64,000 nucleotides of DNA from Thermus filiformis (lineage in GTDB: Bacteria; Deinococcota; Deinococci; Deinococcales; Thermaceae): assembly GCF_000771745.2 (NCBI RefSeq), contig NZ_JPSL02000040.1:536001-600000 (forward strand), given 5' to 3'. A program made the translations under genes and the position numbers. The notes beneath the pieces were generated by a model. The model searched no databases. It saw only the letters and a program-made list of their open reading frames with translations, and was not told the origin of the DNA. Positions 35,797-46,556 of the stretch are shown in pieces (position 1 is the stretch's first letter; each line of letters begins with the position of its first letter).

Positions 35797-37007
35797 AGCC
35801 ACACCTTGAAGTAGTCCCTGACCTTTTTCAGAGCCTCCACGAACCGGTCCACCTCCTCCCGGGTGTTGTAGAGGTAGAAGCTGGCCCGGGCGGTGGCGGC
35901 CACCCCCAGGCGGCGGTGGAGGGGCTGGGCGCAGTGGTGCCCGGCCCGGACCGCCACCCCCTCCTGGTCCAAGGCGGTGGCCACATCGTGGGCGTGGAGG
36001 CGGCCCAGGGTGAAGGCCACGACCCCGCCCCGGTCCGGGCCCCGGGGGCCGAAGGTCCGGACCTCGGGGATCTCGGAGAGCCTGTCCAGGGCGTAGTCCA
36101 CCAGGGCACGGTCGTGCGCCCAGACCCTCTCCATCCCCAGCGCCATCAGGTACTCCGCCGCCCGGCCCAGGGCGATGGCCTCGGCGATGGGGGGGGTGCC
36201 CGCCTCAAACCGCTGCGGGGGCTTGGCGTAGGTGGAGCGGTCCAGGTGGACCTCCTGGATCATCTCCCCGCCGCCCAGGAAAGGCCCCATGGCCTCCAGG
36301 ACCTCGTAGCGGCCGTAGAGGACCCCGGCCCCCGTGGGGCCGAGCATCTTGTGCCCGGAGAGGGCGAAGAAGTCGGCCCCCAGGGCCTTCACGTCCACGG
36401 GGAGATGGGGGGCGGACTGGGCCCCGTCCACTACCACCAAAGCCCCCGCCTCCTTGGCCTTTCGGGCCACCTCGGCCACTGGGTTGACCGTGCCCAGGAC
36501 GTTGGACATGTGGACCAGGCTCACCACCTTGGTCCTCTCCGTGAGGAGGTGGTCCAGGGCACTCAGGTCCAGGCGGCCCTCCTCGGTGATGGGGATGGCC
36601 CGGATGCGGGCGCCCGTGCGCTCGGCCACCAGGTGCCAGGGGACGAGGCCCGCGTGGTGCTCCATCTCCGTGACCAGGACCTCGTCGTTCTCTTTTAGGT
36701 TCCTTAAGCCCCAGGCGTAGGCCACCAGGTTCATGGCCTCGGTGGTGTTGCGGACGAAGACGATCTCCTGGGGGCTTGCGTTCAGGAAGCGGGCCAGGCT
36801 CCTGCGGGCGCCCTCATAGGCCTCGGTGGCGGCCACGCTCAGGGCGTAGGCCCCCCGGTGGACGTTGGCGTTGAGGGTTTGGTAGTAGGCCTCGAGGGCC
36901 TCCAGGACCGCCCGCGGCTTCTGGCTGGTGGCGGCGGAGTCCAGGTAGACGAGCCCGGGGTTTCGGGCCAGGAGGGGGAAGTCCTCCCGCAGGGCGCTCG
37001 GGTCCAT
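35793..37007 (-). CDS. sufS: Cysteine desulfurase SufS
   Basis: A 404-aa PLP enzyme (type II, CsdA/SufS group) releasing sulfur from cysteine as a persulfide. LDSAATSQKPRAVLEALEAYY at the N-terminus, the PLP lysine in FFALSGHKMLGPTGAGVLYG, and the active cysteine in RAGHHCAQPL are visible. It is followed with overlap by sufU, its usual partner, and lies 26 nt downstream of the Rieske gene. Confidence 0.95.
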   Translation of the reverse strand: MDPSALREDFPLLARNPGLVYLDSAATSQKPRAVLEALEAYYQTLNANVHRGAYALSVAATEAYEGARRSLARFLNASPQEIVFVRNTTEAMNLVAYAWGLRNLKENDEVLVTEMEHHAGLVPWHLVAERTGARIRAIPITEEGRLDLSALDHLLTERTKVVSLVHMSNVLGTVNPVAEVARKAKEAGALVVVDGAQSAPHLPVDVKALGADFFALSGHKMLGPTGAGVLYGRYEVLEAMGPFLGGGEMIQEVHLDRSTYAKPPQRFEAGTPPIAEAIALGRAAEYLMALGMERVWAHDRALVDYALDRLSEIPEVRTFGPRGPDRGGVVAFTLGRLHAHDVATALDQEGVAVRAGHHCAQPLHRRLGVAATARASFYLYNTREEVDRFVEALKKVRDYFKVWL

Positions 37008-37033
37008 GCCTCCAGTTTACGGCACCCCGTCCT

Positions 37034-37336
37034 TCAGAGGTCCAGGAGGACCGCTTCCCCCTCCACCCGGGCTGGGAAGACCCGGACCGGCCTGGGGGCG
37101 GGGAGGGTCTGCCGGCCGGTGCGGAGGTCAAACCGGGCCCCGTGCCGGGGGCAGACGATCCGGCCGTCCTCCACCTCCCCCTCGTGGAGGGGGCCACCAT
37201 CGTGGGTGCAGACGTCCTCCAGGGCGAAGACCTCCTCCCCGGTATGCAGCAGGAGGATGGGCCGGGTGTGCTCCTTCAGGCGGAGGACCAGGCGGCCGTT
37301 TTGAAAATCGCCCAGATTAGCCACGACCTTCCACAT
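37034..37336 (-). CDS. Rieske-type [2Fe-2S] ferredoxin
   Basis: A 100-aa protein. VCTHDGGPLHEGEVEDG and VCPRHGARFDLRTG supply the two Cys-x-His pairs of a Rieske cluster, as in the small subunits or ferredoxins of dioxygenases and nitrite reductase. It is soluble with no membrane anchor. It sits between sufD and sufS, so it could deliver electrons for cluster assembly or repair. Upstream CTGACA, a 17-bp gap and TATTAA resemble a promoter, though the latter lies only 2 nt from the ATG. Confidence 0.9.
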   Translation of the reverse strand: MWKVVANLGDFQNGRLVLRLKEHTRPILLLHTGEEVFALEDVCTHDGGPLHEGEVEDGRIVCPRHGARFDLRTGRQTLPAPRPVRVFPARVEGEAVLLDL

Positions 37337-37380
37337 GCTTAATACCCCTTTGGAATGTCTATGTCAGGCCCAACCGGAGC

Positions 37381-37410
37381 CCCCATCCTGGCAGGGGCCA
37401 GGATGAGGGG
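37381..37410 (-). terminator. Hairpin after sufD
   Basis: CCCCATCCTGGC and GCCAGGATG-A-GGGG form a 12-bp stem with one bulged A and an AGGG loop, in the gap between sufD and the Rieske gene. It is related in sequence to the hairpin after pyk. It may separate sufCBD from the Rieske-sufS-sufU transcript. Confidence 0.5.
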
Positions 37411-37429
37411 GATGGCGGCCAAGGCGGCG

Positions 37430-38727
37430 TTAGAGCCGTACCTTCTCTTCAATGACCGCCTCCAGGTGGAGGCGGAGGGCCTCGAGGGGGATCCGGGTGA
37501 GGACGTCCGCCAGGTGGGCCTTGACCAAAAGCTCCTGGGCCAGGCTCCGGGAAAGTCCCCGGGACTGGAGGTAGAAGAGCTGCATCTCGTCCACCGGGGC
37601 GGTGGTGCTCCCGTGGGTGCACCGGACGTCGTTGGCGGCGATCTCCAGCTGGGGGATGGAGTCCACCCGGGCCGTGGGGGAGAGGAGGAGGTTCCGGTTG
37701 GCCTGGTAGGCGTCCGTTTTCTGGGCCTTGGGCTCGAGGCGGATGAGGCCGGAGTAGACCGCATGGGCCCGGTCCTTCACCGCCCCCTTGTAGAGGAGGT
37801 CGCTTCGCGTGTGGTGGGCCACGTGGTGCTGCAGGGTGTAGTGGTCAAAGTGCTGCTCCCCGTGGGCGAAGTACAGGCCCAGCATCTCGCTCTCCGCCCC
37901 CGGGCCCAGAAGCTCCGAGGCCACCTCCGCCCGGGAGAGCCGGCCCCCGAAGGTGGCCACCAGGTCGTTCAGGGCGCTGTCCCGCTCCAGGAGGGCCCGT
38001 TGCCGGTGCAGGTGGTAGACCCCGTCGCCCAGGGTCTGGACGTGGGCGTGGCGGAGGCGGGCCCCAGGGCGCAGGAGCATCTCCGTGGCGGAGAGGTGAA
38101 GGGTGGGCTCGAGGTCGTCCGAGAGGTACTCCTCGATGTAGGTGGCCTGGGCGTTGTCCTCCAGGAAGAGGAGGCTCCGGCCCACCGAGGCCACCTTTCC
38201 CCCCTCCAGGACCTTGAAGACCCCCAGGGGCTTCTTTACCTCCACCCCGGCGGGCACGTAGAGGAAGGCTCCGTGGGTGAAGAGGGCGGCGTTTTGCGTG
38301 CCGAACTTCTCCTCAAAGCCCAGGACCTGGAAGAGGGCGCCCTCCACCTTCTCGGGGTGGGTCTTCAGGGCGGTCCTGAGGTCGGTGAACACCACCCCCT
38401 GGGCCAGGAGCTCCTCGGGGACCTCGCTGTAGACCAGGTCGGGGCCCAGGAAGACCAAAAAGGCCGCGGCGTCCGTCTTCTCCAGCCGGGCCCGCACCGA
38501 CTTGGGCAGCTCGTCCCGGCCCAGGCGCCGCCCCTTGGGCTCCTCCAGGGGGGCCTCCAGGGGGGCCTGGCTCAGGTCGGTGTACCGCCAGGCCTCGTCC
38601 TTCTGCGTGGGGTAGGGGAGGCGGGCGAAGGCCTCCAGGGCCTGGAGCCGCTTTTCCAGAAGCCAGGCCGGCTCGCCCAGGGCCTGGGAAAGGCGGCGCA
38701 CCTCCGCGGGAGAGTAGGCCAGGGTCT

Positions 38728-38731
<4 letters not shown>
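37430..38731 (-). CDS. sufD: Fe-S assembly protein SufD
   Basis: A 433-aa right-handed beta-helix protein. It pairs with SufB and SufC in the SufBC2D scaffold. Family features include GAFLYVPAGVEVKKPLGVF, YIEEYLSDD, GVYHLHRQRALLERD, RSDLLYKGAVKDRAHAVYSGLIRLEPKAQKTDAYQ and CTHGSTTAPVDEMQLFYLQSRGLS. It begins in the last 4 nt of sufB. Confidence 0.94.
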
Positions 38732-40136
<1,405 letters not shown>

Positions 40137-40140
<4 letters not shown>

Positions 40141-40889
40141 CTCGCCTCCTTCGCCAGCTCCTTCACCCAGTCGTACCCCCGGTTCTCCAGCTCGAGGGCC
40201 AGCTCCGGTCCGCCGGAGGTGACCACCCGCCCGTCCACCATCACGTGGACCCGGTCGGGGACGATGTAGTTGAGGAGGCGCTGGTAGTGGGTGATGACCA
40301 GGGCCCCGAACTCCGGGCCGCGCATGGCGTTTACCCCCCGGGCCACCACCTTGAGGGCGTCAATGTCCAGGCCGCTGTCCGTCTCGTCCAAAACGGCGAA
40401 GCTGGGCCTGAGGACCAGGAGCTGGAGGATCTCGTTGCGCTTCTTCTCCCCGCCCGAGAAGCCCTCGTTGAGGTAGCGGGTGAGGTAGCTCTCGTCCCAG
40501 TCCAGAAGCTTCAGGGCCTCCTGGAGCCGCTGCCAGAACTCGGCCACGCTCACCTCCTGCCCGGTCTTGGCCTGGAGGGCCAGGCGGAGGAAGTTGGCGA
40601 TGGTCACCCCGGGCACCTCCACCGGGTACTGGAAGGCCAGGAAGAGGCCCTTCTTGGCCCGCTCGTCCGGGGAGAGGTCCAGGATGTTCTCCCCATCCAG
40701 GAGGACCTCCCCCCGCTCCACGGTGTACTCGGGGTCCCCGGCCAGGACCTTGCCCAGGGTGCTCTTCCCCGCCCCGTTCGGCCCCATGAGGGCGTGCACC
40801 TCCCCCGAGGGCACCCGGAGGTTCACCCCCTTGAGGATCATCTCTCCGTCTATGGACACCCAGAGGTCGCGGATTTCCAGCTGGCTCAT
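40137..40889 (-). CDS. sufC: Fe-S assembly ATPase SufC
   Basis: A 250-aa ABC-type ATPase powering the SufBCD scaffold. Walker A is [16 protein letters not shown], the signature [15 protein letters not shown] and Walker [19 protein letters not shown]. There is no membrane domain. AAGGAGG precedes ATG 40889, and a promoter (TAGACT, 17 bp, TATACT) lies upstream with a GGGGG-TAAAG-CCCCC hairpin in the short leader. Confidence 0.96.
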
Positions 40890-40924
40890 TCTTCCTCCTT
40901 GGGGGCTTTACCCCCCTCGCGTCC

Positions 40925-40953
40925 AGTATAGGGGGGGCGCCCGACAAAGTCTA
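40925..40953 (-). promoter_or_regulatory. Promoter of sufCBD
   Basis: On the minus strand, TAGACT (40953-40948), a 17-bp G/C-rich spacer and TATACT (40930-40925). The leader of about 30 nt contains a small hairpin, with arms GGGGG and CCCCC, and a ribosome-binding site. Confidence 0.6.
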
Positions 40954-40958
40954 GTGAT

Positions 40959-43700
40959 TTAGTCGGGATTCATCAGGTAGAAGGCCAGGGCCTCCGGGGG
41001 GGCCAGGGGGGTCTCGGGGAGGCGGGCCTTGAGGTCGGGGCAGAACCGGGCCAGGCCGCGGCCGAACTGCTCCTTGAAGGGGGTGGGGTAGGCCCCTTGC
41101 CGCACCTCCAGGGCCTTGCTCCAGGCGGCCTCCTTCTCCCCCAGGCCCAGGAGGGCCAGGGCCTCCAGGGCCTTGGCCCAGACCCGGAGGCCGGGGTCGT
41201 CCGGGAGGGCCAGGGCCACCAGCTGGGCCAGGGCCTCCCCGAAGCGGCCCGCCCGGGCCAGGGCCTCCGCGTAGCTCAGCCGGGCCTGGGCCCGGAGGTA
41301 GGGGTTCTCCAGGGCCAAAAAAGGCCTAAGGAGCTGGGCGGCCTCCTCGGGGGCCTCGAGGAGGGCGAGGAGGGAGAGGGCGTCCAGCCGGAGGGCGGTG
41401 TACCGGTCGGTCCCCTCCTCGGGGATCCGGTCCAGGAGGGCCCTTAGGAGGCGGCGGGCCTCCTTCGCTTCCAGACCCCCCAGGTAGGGGGGGCGGTAGG
41501 GGTGGCCGGCCTCCAGGAGGAGGTAGGCGGCGGCCATGCGGAAGAGGGTGCGCAGGTGGCGGTACCGGGCCTCCTTGGGCCGCTCCCGGGTGGAGCGGAA
41601 GAAGGCCTCCGCCTCCGCGGCCAGCCTCAGGGCCTCCAGGGGCCTTCCCCGGGCCGCCTCGAGCACGCTGGCCTCGCTCTTCACCCGGGCCCGGGTGAAG
41701 GGGTCCTGGGCCTCCTCCAGGGCCTTCCTAAGGGCGGCCTCCGCCTCCTCGTAGGCCCCGAGCCGCCTCAGGAGGGTGCCGTAGCGGGCGCGGATGCGGG
41801 CCAGCTCGTCCCGGGGGGCCCCCGCCTCCTCCAGCACCTTAAGGCCGGCCTCCATCTCCTCCCGGGCCCGGGCCTCCCCCAGGCGCATCAAGAGGTCCCC
41901 CATCTGGTAGCGGGCCCGTCCCAGGAGGAGGGGGTCGTGCCCCACCTGGGCCAGGGCCTCCAGGGCCTCCCGGTACCGGCCCATGTCCTTGGCCACCAGG
42001 CCCCGCCAGAGCAGGACCCGGTCCTTGAGGAAGGGCTCCACCCGGAGGCCCTCCGCCTGGGCCACCCAGGCGGCCGCCTTCTCGTACTCCCCCCGCCAGC
42101 GCTCCACCGCCGCCAGGACCAGAAGTCCCTCCGCCCGGGCGGTCTCATCCAAAAGCCCCAGGTCCTCCGGGGGCGGGAGGAGGTGGGCGGCCTCCGGGTA
42201 GGCCCCCGCGTCCGCCTGGGCCTCGGCGTACTTGATCCGGGCCCAGGCGCGCAACCGGGGGTCTTGCGACTGGGAGAGGACCTCCAGGGCCTCCCGGGCC
42301 TCGGGGTGGGTGTACTGGCCCAGGACCGCCCGGTACCGGGCCACCACCGCCGCCAGGGCCTCCCGCTCCTGGGGCGGCCAGGTGCGCCCCTCCTCCCACA
42401 GGCCCGGGAGGAGGGCGATCCGGGAGGGGTCCTCCAGGAGGAGTTCCAGAAGGGCCTGGTGCTCCCCCGCGTGCCGGGCATGGTAGAGCCTTCGGAAGAG
42501 GTTCTCCTTCGGGAAGAAGTCCAGGGCCAGGCGGTGGAGCTCCTTAGGGGCCTCCTTGGGAAGGAGGCTGCGCAGGGCGGGGCGGACCAGGCCCTCCCCT
42601 GCGGACTCCAAAAGGGCCCTCTCCGCGTGGGAGAGCCGCTCCAGGGGCCGGCCCAGGGCCTTCTCCAGAAGGGGGATGGGAACGGCGGGGTCGGCCTCGG
42701 GGGAGAAGGCGGCCAGGGCCAGGAGGAGGGGGCGGAGGGCGGGGTCCTCCTGCAGGGGGACGGAGGGGTCGTGCTTGGCCGCCTCGAGGAGGACCAGGCG
42801 GGAGAGCTCGGCGAAGTTCCGCCCCGCCTGGTTGACCAGGGCCTCCACCCGCTCGGGGTCCAGGTGGGGGAGGCGCTCCTTCACGAAGCGGCGGGCCTCC
42901 TCCCGGGTGGGCGGGGAGAGGGGCTGGTAGGGGAGGGTGGGGGGCGGCTCGGAGAGGGCGGCCAGGTAGGGGATCCGGAGGCGTTTCAGGAAGGGCTCGA
43001 GCCAGGCGGAGACCCCCTTCCTCTCCCCGTCCTCCCCCCTGAGGGGGAGGCCCATCAGGCTGCCCTCCGCCTCCGCCCGCAGGAGGAGGGGCCGGCCCTG
43101 CCGGTTCAGGGCCGAGGCCAGGAGGAGGAGGAGCTCCTTCTGCACCCCCCCTTGGAGGGCGTAGGGCTGGGTGGGGGAAAGCTGGGCCAAAAGGGCCTCC
43201 GCCTCCTCCCCCACGCCCAGGGCCTCGGCCAAGGGGAGGAGGCTTTGGGCCAGCTCCCCGGAGAGGTTCAGGACGTGCCCCGGCACCGCCCGGGCCAGGG
43301 CCGAGAGGAGGACGCTCTTCCCCGTGGCCGGCCCCCCCACCACCACCATCTGGGGCCGGCCCGTCTGGAGCTCCCGCAGGAAGCGGCGGAAGATGCGCCG
43401 CTTGTCCCGGCCCAGGAGCCTGCGGACGCTCTCCAGGTAGAGCTCGGGCGGGGGCGGGGGCGGCTCCAGGCCCGCCTCGCGGTAGAGCTCGGCGATGACC
43501 CCGTAGAGCCGCTCCTTCTCCTCCGGGCTCCCCAGGTCCTTGTAGAGGATGTTCCGCACCGTGCCCGACCGCCCCCCCTTCTCCGCCACCCGGGCCTCGA
43601 GCCAGCGCAAGGACCCCTTCCTGCCCCGGTGGTCCCGGCCCGAGAGGTGGGGGCGCAGGGCCTCCAGATAGCCGAGCCAAGGTGTAGGCGCCTCTGGCAT
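40959..43700 (-). CDS. Large P-loop NTPase with TPR-like repeats (STAND-type regulator?)
   Basis: A 913-aa protein starting at ATG 43700, taken because a -10-like TATAGT lies 10 nt upstream and the in-frame GTG 43712 overlaps it. The N-terminal 85 residues include GTVRNILYKDLGSPEEKERL, which by eye resembles a helix-turn-helix. The P-loop is GGPATGKS at residues 122-129. From about residue 430 to the end are many helical repeats of roughly 35 residues with TPR-like A/L/Y patterns. The layout (DNA-binding-like, NTPase, TPR) fits STAND regulators such as MalT relatives. Ligand and targets are unknown. It sits directly upstream of suf. Confidence 0.8.
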   Translation of the reverse strand: MPEAPTPWLGYLEALRPHLSGRDHRGRKGSLRWLEARVAEKGGRSGTVRNILYKDLGSPEEKERLYGVIAELYREAGLEPPPPPPELYLESVRRLLGRDKRRIFRRFLRELQTGRPQMVVVGGPATGKSVLLSALARAVPGHVLNLSGELAQSLLPLAEALGVGEEAEALLAQLSPTQPYALQGGVQKELLLLLASALNRQGRPLLLRAEAEGSLMGLPLRGEDGERKGVSAWLEPFLKRLRIPYLAALSEPPPTLPYQPLSPPTREEARRFVKERLPHLDPERVEALVNQAGRNFAELSRLVLLEAAKHDPSVPLQEDPALRPLLLALAAFSPEADPAVPIPLLEKALGRPLERLSHAERALLESAGEGLVRPALRSLLPKEAPKELHRLALDFFPKENLFRRLYHARHAGEHQALLELLLEDPSRIALLPGLWEEGRTWPPQEREALAAVVARYRAVLGQYTHPEAREALEVLSQSQDPRLRAWARIKYAEAQADAGAYPEAAHLLPPPEDLGLLDETARAEGLLVLAAVERWRGEYEKAAAWVAQAEGLRVEPFLKDRVLLWRGLVAKDMGRYREALEALAQVGHDPLLLGRARYQMGDLLMRLGEARAREEMEAGLKVLEEAGAPRDELARIRARYGTLLRRLGAYEEAEAALRKALEEAQDPFTRARVKSEASVLEAARGRPLEALRLAAEAEAFFRSTRERPKEARYRHLRTLFRMAAAYLLLEAGHPYRPPYLGGLEAKEARRLLRALLDRIPEEGTDRYTALRLDALSLLALLEAPEEAAQLLRPFLALENPYLRAQARLSYAEALARAGRFGEALAQLVALALPDDPGLRVWAKALEALALLGLGEKEAAWSKALEVRQGAYPTPFKEQFGRGLARFCPDLKARLPETPLAPPEALAFYLMNPD

Positions 43701-43710
43701 AGGTGTATAC

Positions 43711-43716
43711 ACTATA
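43711..43716 (-). promoter_or_regulatory. -10 element of the P-loop/TPR gene
   Basis: TATAGT on the minus strand, 10 nt before ATG 43700. The -35 position falls in the T-run of the preceding aceA terminator. Confidence 0.4.
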
Positions 43717-43732
43717 GCAGGGCGCCTTCCGC

Positions 43733-43760
43733 AAAAAAAGCCCCCCGCGGGCGCGGGGGG
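43733..43760 (-). terminator. Intrinsic terminator of aceA
   Basis: Reading the minus strand, CCCCCCGCG, loop CC, then CGCGGGGGG and CTTTTTTT. It lies about 20 nt after the aceA stop and is the clearest factor-independent terminator of a protein gene in the window. Confidence 0.85.
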
Positions 43761-43779
43761 TGCGTGGCCGACGGGGGCG

Positions 43780-45069
43780 TCAGTGGAACTGGGCCTCCTC
43801 GGTGGAGCCCTTCAGGGCCACGGTGGAGGCCTGGCCGCCCGTGATGGCCAGGACCACCTCGTCAAAGTACCCGGCCCCCACCTCCCGCTGGTGCTTCACG
43901 GCGGTGAAGCCCTCCTTCTGGGCGGCGAACTCCAGCTGTTGCAGCTCCACGAAGGCGGGCATGCCCTGCTCCTTGTACTTCTTGGCCAGCTCCCAGGTGC
44001 GGTAGTTCAGGTTGTGCCAGCCCGCCAGGGTGATGAACTGGAACTTGTACCCCATGGCCCCCAGCTCCCGCTGGAACTTGGCGATGGTCTCGTCGTCCAG
44101 GAACTTCTTCCAGTTGAAGCTGGGGGAGCAGTTGTAGGCCAGCATCTTGTCGGGGAACTCCCGCTTCACCGCCTCGGCGAACTTGCGGGCCTCCTCCAGG
44201 TCCGGGGTGGAGGTCTCGAGCCAGAGGAGGTCGGCGTAGGGGGCGTAGGCCAGGGCCCGGGCGATGCCCGCCTCGAGGCCGTTCTTGAAGCGGTAGAACC
44301 CCTCGGGGGTGCGCTCGTTCAGGATGAAGGGCTTGTCCCGCTCGTCCACGTCGCTGGTGATCAGGGTGGCCGCCTCCGCGTCCGTGCGGGCGATGATCAC
44401 CGTGGGCACCCCCATCACGTCCGCGGCCAGCCGGGCCGCCTGCAGGGTGCGGATGTGCTGGCTCGTGGGGACCAGGACCTTCCCCCCCAGGTGGCCGCAC
44501 TTCTTCTCGCTGGAGAGCTGGTCCTCGTAGTGGATGCCCGCCGCCCCCGCCTCGATCATCTGCTTGGTCAGCTCAAAGACGTTGAGGGCGCCGCCGAAGC
44601 CCGCCTCCGCGTCCGCCACGATGGGCACGTACCAGTCCCGGCTCACCTTCCCCTCGGAGCGCTCGATCTGGTCGGCCCGCATCAGGGCCTTGTTGATGCG
44701 CCGGACGATCTGGGGCACGGAGTTGGAAGGGTAGAGGGACTGGTCGGGGTAGGTCTCCCAGGCCAGGTTGGCGTCCGCGGCCACCTGCCAGCCGGAGAGG
44801 TAGATGGCCTCGAGGCCCGCCCGGACCATCTGCACCGCCATGTTGCCGGTGTAGGCCCCGAAGGTGTTCACGTAGGGCCGGGTGTGGAGGAGCTCCCAGA
44901 GCCTCTCGGCCCCTCGCTTGGCCAGGGTGTACTCCACCTGGATGCTGGGCCTGAGCCGGACCACGTCCTCCGCGGTGTAGTCCCGGCGCACCCCCTTCCA
45001 GCGGGGGTTGGTCTCCCACTCCTTCCTGAGCGCCTCGGCCTCCTTCTGCATCTCGGGGGTCAGCAGCAT
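43780..45069 (-). CDS. aceA: Isocitrate lyase
   Basis: A 429-aa glyoxylate-cycle enzyme cleaving isocitrate to glyoxylate and succinate. The catalytic signature is [13 protein letters not shown], with [47 protein letters not shown] and [11 protein letters not shown] also conserved. GGAGGGAGAAG precedes the ATG. Malate synthase is not in the window. A 10-bp palindrome TGTAGCTACA (45121-45130) upstream may be an operator. Confidence 0.96.
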   Translation of the reverse strand: MLLTPEMQKEAEALRKEWETNPRWKGVRRDYTAEDVVRLRPSIQVEYTLAKRGAERLWELLHTRPYVNTFGAYTGNMAVQMVRAGLEAIYLSGWQVAADANLAWETYPDQSLYPSNSVPQIVRRINKALMRADQIERSEGKVSRDWYVPIVADAEAGFGGALNVFELTKQMIEAGAAGIHYEDQLSSEKKCGHLGGKVLVPTSQHIRTLQAARLAADVMGVPTVIIARTDAEAATLITSDVDERDKPFILNERTPEGFYRFKNGLEAGIARALAYAPYADLLWLETSTPDLEEARKFAEAVKREFPDKMLAYNCSPSFNWKKFLDDETIAKFQRELGAMGYKFQFITLAGWHNLNYRTWELAKKYKEQGMPAFVELQQLEFAAQKEGFTAVKHQREVGAGYFDEVVLAITGGQASTVALKGSTEEAQFH

Positions 45070-45120
45070 CTTCTCCCTCCTGGCTTCCAGGTTGGGCCAG
45101 GGGGGGGAGGCGGTGTAAGG

Positions 45121-45130
45121 TGTAGCTACA
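45121..45130. promoter_or_regulatory. Palindrome upstream of aceA
   Basis: The perfect 10-bp palindrome TGTAGCTACA lies 51 nt before the aceA ATG, in the 104-nt gap after the flavoprotein gene. It could be a regulator site. No clear -35/-10 pair can be assigned beside it. Confidence 0.3.
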
Positions 45131-45173
45131 AAACCCTCACACCACGGCCGAGGACCTCTGGGGGGAAACTACA

Positions 45174-46502
45174 CTACTTCACCTGCTGGGCCGCCACCAG
45201 GAGGGGGTCCCAGACGGGGCTGAAGGGGGGGGCGTAGGCCAGGTCCAGGGCCAGGAGGTCCTCCACCGTTCCCTTCTGGTGGAGGAGGGCGGCCAGGACC
45301 TTGATCCGCAAAGCGGCGTTCATGTGCCCCACCACCGCCCCCCCCAGGAGGCGGCCGGTCCCCTCCTCGTAGACCAGGCGGACGTGGAGGGGGTGGGTGC
45401 CCGGGTAGTAGTGGGCCCCGTCCCGGCTCTGGATCTGGACCGCCTTGGCCCGGAACCCCTCCTTCAGGGCGGCCTCCAGGGAGAGGCCGGTGGTGGCCAC
45501 CGCCAGGCCAAAGGCCTTGAAGATGGCCGTCCCCACCACCCCCCTGAACCGGGCCTCCTCCTTTCCGATCACGCTCCCGGCGGTGCGGCCGTGCTTGTTG
45601 GCCACGTCCCCCAGGGGGAGCCAGTAGGGCCGCTCCAGGACCAGATGGCGGCTTTCCGCCACGTCCCCCGCGGCGAAGACCCCCTCCAGGTTGGTCCGCA
45701 TCCTTTCGTCGGTGGCGATGGCCCCCGTGGGGCCCAGGGCCACCCCCATGGCCTGGGCCAGGGCGGTGTTGGGGCGGATGCCCACCGCCAAAAGGACCAG
45801 GTCGGCGGGGACGAAGCCCGCGTCCGTCTCCACCCCCTCCACCCGGCCCGCCCCCCGCAGGGCGGTGGCCCGGACCCCGGTCCAGACCTCCACCCCGTGG
45901 GCCTCGAGCTCCTGCTTGACCAGGGCGCTGACCTCGGGGTCGGCCTGGGGCAGGGGGCGGTCCTTGGCCTCCAGGAGGGTTACCTCCTTGCCCAGCTTCC
46001 GGAAGGCCTCCGCCACCTCGAGGCCGATGTACCCCGCCCCCAGGATGGCCGTCCGCCTGGCCCCCTCCAGGGCCTCCTTGATCCGGGCCCCGTCCTCCAT
46101 GCTCCTCAGGGTGTAGATCCCCTCCTGCTCCGTCCCCGGCAGGCTGGGGACGAGGGGCCGGGCCCCCGTGGCCAGGACCAGGAGGTCAAACCGGTCCTGG
46201 AAGGTCCGCCTATTTTCATGGTCAAACACGGTCAGGACCCGGTCCTCGTAGTTCACGTCCACCACCTCGTGCCGGGTGTGGACCTCCACCCCCTGCTTCC
46301 GGAACTCCTCCGGGGTGCGGGCCACCAGGGCCTCCAGCCGGGGGATCTCCCCGGAGAGGAAGTAGGGGAGGCCGCAGGCCCCGTAGGAGACGTAGCCGGA
46401 CTTCTCGTAGACCACCACCTCGAGGCCGGGGTCGGTGCGTTTGGCCTTGGCCGCCGCCGAGGCCCCCCCGGCCACCCCGCCCACCACCACGAGCCGCCTC
46501 AT
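45174..46502 (-). CDS. CoA-disulfide reductase-like FAD/NAD(P)H oxidoreductase
   Basis: A 442-aa two-dinucleotide-binding flavoprotein. The FAD motif is VVVGGVAGGASAAAKAKR. The active-site Cys43 lies in SYGACGLPYFLSG, the position used by CoA-disulfide reductases and NADH oxidases/peroxidases. The NAD(P)H motif is AILGAGYIGLEVAEAFRKLG, followed by AAGDVAES and GTAIFKAFGLAVATTGL. CoA-disulfide reduction is the most likely role, but NADH oxidase is possible. It lies upstream of aceA with a 104-nt gap and is divergent from the Clp1-like kinase gene. Confidence 0.9.
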   Translation of the reverse strand: MRRLVVVGGVAGGASAAAKAKRTDPGLEVVVYEKSGYVSYGACGLPYFLSGEIPRLEALVARTPEEFRKQGVEVHTRHEVVDVNYEDRVLTVFDHENRRTFQDRFDLLVLATGARPLVPSLPGTEQEGIYTLRSMEDGARIKEALEGARRTAILGAGYIGLEVAEAFRKLGKEVTLLEAKDRPLPQADPEVSALVKQELEAHGVEVWTGVRATALRGAGRVEGVETDAGFVPADLVLLAVGIRPNTALAQAMGVALGPTGAIATDERMRTNLEGVFAAGDVAESRHLVLERPYWLPLGDVANKHGRTAGSVIGKEEARFRGVVGTAIFKAFGLAVATTGLSLEAALKEGFRAKAVQIQSRDGAHYYPGTHPLHVRLVYEEGTGRLLGGAVVGHMNAALRIKVLAALLHQKGTVEDLLALDLAYAPPFSPVWDPLLVAAQQVK

Positions 46503-46517
46503 GCCCCTCAGTTTGGC

Positions 46518-46535
46518 ATACCCCGGGCGGGGTAT
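46518..46535. promoter_or_regulatory. Inverted repeat in the divergent 46.5-kb intergenic region
   Basis: ATACCCC-GGGC-GGGGTAT, an 18-bp inverted repeat in the 54-nt gap between the flavoprotein and Clp1-like genes. Its TAT ends could be part of -10 regions facing each way, or it could be a shared operator. Confidence 0.35.
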
Positions 46536-46556
46536 TTGTCCCGTAGCCTTAGGGGG

